From NCBI RefSeq assembly GCF_003946205.1, contig NZ_RHOS01000008.1:25124-89123 (forward strand): a stretch of DNA of 64,000 nt, in the 5' to 3' direction. Source of the stretch: Companilactobacillus keshanensis (GTDB lineage: Bacteria; Bacillota; Bacilli; Lactobacillales; Lactobacillaceae). The translations under genes and the position numbers were made by a program. A model generated the notes under the pieces. It worked only from the letters and a program-made list of their open reading frames with translations. It was not told where the DNA came from and made no database searches. Positions 59,776 to 64,000 of the stretch are shown piece by piece (within the stretch, counting starts at the first letter, position 1; every line of letters begins with the position of its first letter).

Positions 59776-61005
59776 ATGAATTACAGTACAGGTGATAAAG
59801 AAATTTTTGATTTAATCAATAAAGAAGAGGATCGACAGGACAGAAATATTGAATTGATTGCCTCAGAAAATATTGTTTCTGACAATGTTCGTAAGGCTCA
59901 AGGATCCGTTTTAACTAACAAATATGCTGAAGGATATCCTGGACACCGTTATTATGGTGGCTGTGAATATATCGATCAAATTGAATCACTCGCTATTGAT
60001 CGTGCCAAAAAACTTTTTAATGCCGAATATGTTAACGTTCAGCCACATTCTGGATCACAAGCTAATGCCGCTGCTTATCAGGCTGTATTAAAACCTGGTG
60101 ATACTGTTTTAGGAATGGACTTAAACGCTGGTGGTCACCTAACACACGGATCCCGTGTTAATTTCTCCGGCAAAATGTACAATTTCCATTCATATGGCGT
60201 TAATGACAAAGGCTTTATAGATTATGACAACGTACAAAAAATTGCCACAGAGGTTCAACCAAAATTGATCGTAGCCGGTGCTTCTGCATACAGTCGTGTG
60301 ATTGATTTCAAGAAGTTCCGTAAAATTGCTGACTCCGTTAATGCTTTACTTATGGTTGATATGGCACACATTGCGGGTCTAGTTGCCGTTGGCCTACATC
60401 CCACTCCAATTGGTGTAGCTGATATCGTTACTACAACTACACATAAAACACTTCGTGGACCTCGTGGTGGTATGATTTTAGCCAAACCAGAACTTGCTAA
60501 AAAGATTAATTCGGCCATCTTCCCTGGTACACAAGGTGGACCTTTGGAACACGTCATTGCTGCTAAAGCTGTAGCCTTTGGCGAAGACTTGCAACCTGAG
60601 TTTAAGGATTACATTGCTCAAGTTATTAAGAATGCTGCAGCCATGGCCGAAGTTATCAACGATTCAAAACACCTGTCAGTTTTAACAGGTGGTACTGATA
60701 ATCATCTTCTAAATGTTGTTTTAACTAATACAGATTTGAATGGTATGGAAGTTCAAGACTTACTTGATTCGATTCATATCACAGCTAATAAAGAAGCAAT
60801 TCCAAATGATCCGTTACCTCCAAAACTAACATCCGGTTTAAGATTAGGTACACCAGCCATCACATCACGTGGTTTTAATGAAGATGACTGCCGTGAAGTT
60901 GCCCATATTATTATTGAAGCAATCGAAAATCATGATAATACCGATAAACTTAAAGAATTGGACGAGCGTACAAAAACTTTGACAGCCAAGCATCCTGTTA
61001 AATAG
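59776..61005 (+). CDS. glyA: Serine hydroxymethyltransferase
   Basis: This PLP enzyme interconverts serine and glycine and supplies one-carbon units to tetrahydrofolate. It has [11 protein letters not shown] and [13 protein letters not shown] near the N-terminus and the PLP-lysine motif [14 protein letters not shown]. It is 409 residues. The SD AAGGAGATGG is clear. It lies 12 bp after the nuclease gene and may be co-transcribed with it. Confidence 0.97.
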   Translation: MNYSTGDKEIFDLINKEEDRQDRNIELIASENIVSDNVRKAQGSVLTNKYAEGYPGHRYYGGCEYIDQIESLAIDRAKKLFNAEYVNVQPHSGSQANAAAYQAVLKPGDTVLGMDLNAGGHLTHGSRVNFSGKMYNFHSYGVNDKGFIDYDNVQKIATEVQPKLIVAGASAYSRVIDFKKFRKIADSVNALLMVDMAHIAGLVAVGLHPTPIGVADIVTTTTHKTLRGPRGGMILAKPELAKKINSAIFPGTQGGPLEHVIAAKAVAFGEDLQPEFKDYIAQVIKNAAAMAEVINDSKHLSVLTGGTDNHLLNVVLTNTDLNGMEVQDLLDSIHITANKEAIPNDPLPPKLTSGLRLGTPAITSRGFNEDDCREVAHIIIEAIENHDNTDKLKELDERTKTLTAKHPVK

Positions 61006-61068
61006 TGGTTTACTAAGCCGACTCCGGTCATGAGTAGTTCCATTACTCCCCCGTCTATGTATAAAAAT

Positions 61069-61131
61069 ATATCCTCCTTAGTTGAAGTCAGATGAAAATG
61101 TGATCTGAACCCAACTAAGGAGGATTTTTAT
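61069..61131. terminator. Strong 14-bp hairpin after glyA
   Basis: ATCCTCCTTAGTTG and CAACTAAGGAGGAT form a perfect 14-bp stem around a 27-nt loop with an inner CAGAT/ATCTG pairing, followed by TTTTTAT. It is either the glyA terminator or the end of the decayed mobile element that follows. Confidence 0.7.
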
Positions 61132-61242
61132 TTACAGACAACAGATATTTTATTAACCCATATCTTTTGATGAGTATCATTGAAGTCTTCTTTGGAGAAA
61201 GTTCTACTTAGCTAGATGGACGATTTGGGAAGTTATTTTCAC

Positions 61243-61700
61243 CTATATTCCGTGTGTAACAATGTAGGAGTAAATTACCGAATCAGTTAGTCCATCACAC
61301 ATCATTTTAAAAATAATATTCAAATAGTCATTCCTAATAGATCTACGCTTTTTATAATTTCTTGGGGTGTTCAACTTTTGAATTTCTAGAGCAGAAATTT
61401 TCATATACTTTTTAACAGTAACTTTACTTAGATCAAAATCCGTAGCTGCTTTTGCGATGGTATTTGATCTAAGTTTATAATTCAACTGGATGTATTTAAT
61501 GTATTTAATGTTTTTTTGTTTTTCATTTCTCCTAATTGCTTGAGCCTTATATTGTTTTATGTTGTGAAGACCTTTTTAGATTTAGTTTTTTTTATGCTCT
61601 TTTTCACGTGGTACTTCCCAACTGCCAGCAAAACATAGCAAAACCGAACGCAAAGTAACTCAAATTGGTTACAGGTGACATTGTTTAGATAATCAGTCAT
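61243..61700 (-). pseudogene. Decayed transposase-like gene (possibly ISL3 type)
   Basis: Two reading frames on the minus strand appear to be parts of one broken gene. The first (61557-61700) encodes a 47-residue segment beginning MTDYLNNVTCNQFELL. The second (61243-61485, readable further upstream) encodes a homeodomain-like helix-turn-helix (SNTIAKAATDFDLSKVTVKK) and ends YIVTHGI. A frameshift separates them. The content resembles the middle of ISL3-type transposases in lactobacilli; the catalytic part is missing. Confidence 0.45.
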
Positions 61701-62178
61701 CAGTAAGTCCTCTTTTTCAAGGATTTTACCTGAAATTCAAGTGTCTTTCAAAGACATTAAACAGCTTTTTAGACTGTCAGTGAAATTTTCAGGGATTGTT
61801 CGGGTTCAACTTGTATTTCCAAAACGTCAATATAAAAGGGCTTTCATAAAAATGAATGAGATGTTATGCTGTTCTTAAGATTTAAATGGATGTTGAATTA
61901 TTCCTAGACTTCTTCCTACCAGAGATAGACGCACAGTTGCCGGGATTTTACGGAATCTGCATGTCCCATCCACACACTCGGTAGGGTATCCTTAATTTCG
62001 TAAGTAATTCAGTGTTTAGTCTCAGTTAGCTTCGACAGAGCTTCTGGCAATGACTATGCACCTAATTGTCTCAAGAATCCGATAAAGCTACGATTAGAAG
62101 GAAACAAAAAGCTACCTAAAAATTATACATCCACAATAAATCCTAGTTGAGCTTATTTAATGAAGGAAGTGACATCTG
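61701..62178. other. Non-coding stretch, probably decayed mobile-element DNA
   Basis: There is no supportable gene on either strand; stop codons are frequent in all frames. Nothing resembles a tRNA, riboswitch or CRISPR. The segment lies between the transposase-like remnant and a small membrane protein gene. Confidence 0.5.
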
Positions 62179-62379
62179 ATGATGATGTATCCATATTTGA
62201 AATTAGGCCCTAGAGATGGAGTCTTGTTGATTTCAGTTTTTATTATGTTAGTTTTAACACTAATTTTTAAATGGTCGGTATGGGAATTTTTACTTTCTGT
62301 TGTTGCAGTCATAATTGCGTTCTTAGCAGGAAGCATGAAATCAAATAAGAAGAACGTGCTTACTTTCTTGAAAAAATAG
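62179..62379 (+). CDS. Small membrane protein (66 aa)
   Basis: This hypothetical protein has two hydrophobic segments (about 15-32 and 36-52) and a Lys-rich C-terminus (MKSNKKNVLTFLKK). Three consecutive ATG codons start it, with GGAAGTGA upstream, so the exact start is open. The family is not recognised. It stands alone between decayed regions. Confidence 0.55.
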   Translation: MMMYPYLKLGPRDGVLLISVFIMLVLTLIFKWSVWEFLLSVVAVIIAFLAGSMKSNKKNVLTFLKK

Positions 62380-62502
62380 TTTGAATTGGGACGGGATACC
62401 CTGAATTCTTATAGATCCCAGATCCATTTTTAATCATTAAAGTTTTAGGTACATTATTGAATGGTTGTAAGGAAATTAAAAACGACTAGACAATGCCTAT
62501 TC

Positions 62503-62562
62503 TCACAACACAAAATGTCTGCATAAAAAATCATTAATATTCAAAGAATGATATTTGCCCAT
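62503..62562 (-). CDS. Possible 19-aa peptide with strong SD
   Basis: A very short frame, MGKYHSLNINDFLCRHFVL, starts 7 nt after AAAGGTGG on the minus strand. It could be a genuine small peptide or the remnant of a truncated gene. There is no homology or hydrophobic signal. The rest of 62380-62617 shows nothing else. Confidence 0.25.
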   Translation of the reverse strand: MGKYHSLNINDFLCRHFVL

Positions 62563-62615
62563 AACAAAACCACCTTTCATCATAAGCGTATACTCAATTA
62601 TTAAAAATGTAAGAA

Positions 62616-62676
62616 AAAAGAAATAGAGTCATCATCAATTTGATTATTCAAGTTGATGGTGACTCTATTTCTTTAT
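62616..62676. terminator. Long hairpin terminator after the DUF4931 gene
   Basis: AAGAAATAGAGTCATCATCAA pairs with its near-exact complement (one G-U pair) over about 20 bp around a 14-nt loop. Confidence 0.85.
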
Positions 62677-62731
62677 AACCAAACTTGAGAAAGAACCATA
62701 TTTACTAGGATATGGCCTTTTTAGATCCATT

Positions 62732-63514
62732 TTAAAAGCCGGAGTTAAACCCAGCATTAAAATCAATTATTTCTTTCTCAACTTTTTGAATCTGTTCAAG
62801 ATTGTCAACTTGCGGCATCTTATAACCCATCACAATCGGCGAAGTACTTGTTCTTGGAATCATTTTACAAATGATTTCATTATTAATGTGATAGAAAAAC
62901 AGATTATAGCTATCGAATTTACCATTAAAAAATTTATGTAAAATATAATTTGTTAACATTCTTACTGAATTAGACATACTTTTAGCATCAGATATGTCTT
63001 TGATCCGTATATTAAATTCTAAGAAACTCAAAATAGGTTCCGTTGAAATATTCAGTTCAGCATTACCAATTTTTAAATAATCATGTCCAGCAAAATTATT
63101 AACATGAATATGAGAATAAGCATCTACATTATCTAATCCAATGATCTGCATATGTGGATGTAATAGACTTCCACCAGAATGTGGGCCAAAGTTCTTATAC
63201 ATAATTGTTGATTTGTACTTAGGATCTTCAATCATTTCATCGAAACATCTCAAAGCAAACTCCATGATCTCTTCACCATTTTTGGAACTGTAATTTGACC
63301 AATCACCATTATGATCAGACGATTCGATCAAAACAGTCTGCATCGTATCGGCCAAAACACGAAATTTATTCATCAACCAAATACGATCGCCCTCATATTT
63401 AAAAATATTCGTCAAAGATTTCACATCACAGAATGGACAGTAGTTATTCTCATGAACTATATTTTCAGGTTTCCCTTTCGCATTGCTGACGATAAATTTA
63501 ATTTGCTCTTGCAT
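62732..63514 (-). CDS. DUF4931 protein, GalT/HIT-like nucleotidyltransferase fold
   Basis: This 260-residue protein matches DUF4931. It has an N-terminal CPFC (residues about 27-30), typical of zinc-binding GalT-type proteins, and the HIT-like catalytic motif GGSLLHPHMQIIG, where the middle His would be the nucleophile. Galactose-1-phosphate uridylyltransferase and Ap4A phosphorylase share this motif, but overall length and sequence differ, so the substrate is unknown. The SD GGAGGG lies before the ATG, and a long hairpin terminator follows. Confidence 0.82.
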   Translation of the reverse strand: MQEQIKFIVSNAKGKPENIVHENNYCPFCDVKSLTNIFKYEGDRIWLMNKFRVLADTMQTVLIESSDHNGDWSNYSSKNGEEIMEFALRCFDEMIEDPKYKSTIMYKNFGPHSGGSLLHPHMQIIGLDNVDAYSHIHVNNFAGHDYLKIGNAELNISTEPILSFLEFNIRIKDISDAKSMSNSVRMLTNYILHKFFNGKFDSYNLFFYHINNEIICKMIPRTSTSPIVMGYKMPQVDNLEQIQKVEKEIIDFNAGFNSGF

Positions 63515-63584
63515 TCCAAAACCCTCCTGTTAGATACAATTAAAGATTATAAGCTAACGATTTTATTTTGGAAAACAAATTATC

Positions 63585-63735
63585 TTATGTAGCCTTAATA
63601 ACTCGAGCATGATTACCCACTACAACTAAATTATCATGTACATTTCTAGCGACGACTGATCTAGCACCTACTACCGAATTTTTCCGACCGTAATCAGAAG
63701 TAAATGATAGATTAATTTTATTACTAGAATAGATC
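63585..63735 (-). pseudogene. 3' fragment of a hexapeptide-repeat acetyltransferase
   Basis: The minus strand encodes the C-terminal end of a left-handed beta-helix acetyltransferase: GRKNSVVGARSVVARNVHDN followed by LVVVGNHARVIKAT and a stop. This matches the conserved end of maltose/galactoside O-acetyltransferase-type enzymes. An in-frame stop lies about 50 codons upstream and no start or catalytic domain is present, so it is a truncated relic. Confidence 0.7.
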
Positions 63736-63962
63736 TCACATCAAACGACTTCTGACAATATTTTAAAAACAGTTTCAATACCATTGAGAACGCCCATAAT
63801 GTTGATATTGATCAATCTAAACCTGGTTTGGAATAAAGATCCACATCTTTAGAAATCTCCAGAGGCCTTTTTACAACAATTTCGTGAAAACTGGCAATTT
63901 TAGATTACAAAAAAAGCGATACCTGCAATGAACCCCAGTAATTGGAGTTGATTATGAAATTT
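63736..63962. other. Gene-free stretch next to the acetyltransferase relic
   Basis: All frames are broken by stops. It is probably more decayed coding sequence; no family is recognisable. Confidence 0.4.
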
Positions 63963-63998
63963 TACGTCTAATCACTTAAATGTGATTAGGCGTTTTTT
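63963..63998 (+). terminator. Terminator at the right edge
   Basis: CGTCTAATCAC-TTAAAT-GTGATTAGGCG (one G-U pair) followed by TTTTTT. Confidence 0.8.
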
Positions 63999-64000
63999 GA

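Noticed and set aside
61984..62402. AGGGTATCC at 61984-61992 and its exact complement GGATACCCT at 62394-62402 flanking the small membrane gene
   Set aside because: It is only 9 bp with no extension on either side; this is expected by chance at this distance and there is no other sign of an insertion.

Overview
The window is a low-GC Gram-positive chromosome segment from a rod-shaped member of the Lactobacillaceae, most likely a Companilactobacillus-type species. The evidence is the gene order of the division (mraZ-rsmH-ftsL-ftsI-mraY-murD), shape (mreBCD-minCD) and ATP synthase clusters, lactobacillus-specific small genes (DUF4044, DUF2969, EpuA), Gram-positive leader RNAs, frequent GTG and TTG starts behind strong Shine-Dalgarno (SD) sites, and a SLAP-domain surface protein. 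The genus is inferred; no marker was searched.

Bases 1-20000 are almost all minus-strand core genes. The 5' end of murD is at the left edge. The division operon follows, headed by mraZ with three 10-bp-spaced MraZ boxes. Next come a small DUF4044 gene, thiT under a TPP riboswitch, minD-minC-mreD-mreC-mreB, radC, folC, valS under a T-box, thiI with its cysteine desulfurase, and ezrA. Bases 20000-24700 hold rpsD with a structured leader, a DUF1054 gene, rarA, uspA and a HTH/TPR regulator. Bases 24700-36300 hold gcvH, rodA, DUF2969, yidD, epuA, a second mreB, murA, DUF1146 and the eight-gene ATP synthase operon. Bases 36300-42000 hold upp, sua5, prmC, prfA, tdk and a lone murT.

From about 42000 the content becomes accessory: a serine hydrolase, a large BspA-like/SLAP surface protein, a heterodimeric ABC exporter, a CPBP membrane protease and then a relic integration site. 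The relic has a tyrosine integrase, tandem repeats that look like integrase arm sites, and an unusual tRNA-Glu(CTC). Two paralogous DUF5067 proteins flank it, and a membrane-anchored protein with two Ltp repeats (the superinfection-exclusion family) follows. Then come a 42-residue gene, an aldo/keto reductase, another serine hydrolase, lemA-htpX, an EndA-type nuclease and glyA. The last 3 kb is decayed: a broken transposase-like gene, a small membrane protein, a DUF4931 gene and an acetyltransferase fragment.

Most of the window makes and shapes the cell wall: precursor synthesis (murA, mraY, murD, murT), polymerisation and cross-linking (rodA, ftsI), and positioning (mreBCD, minCD, ezrA, ftsL). 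Several operons carry visible RNA control elements. The most novel part is the integrase/tRNA locus with its candidate phage-exclusion proteins.
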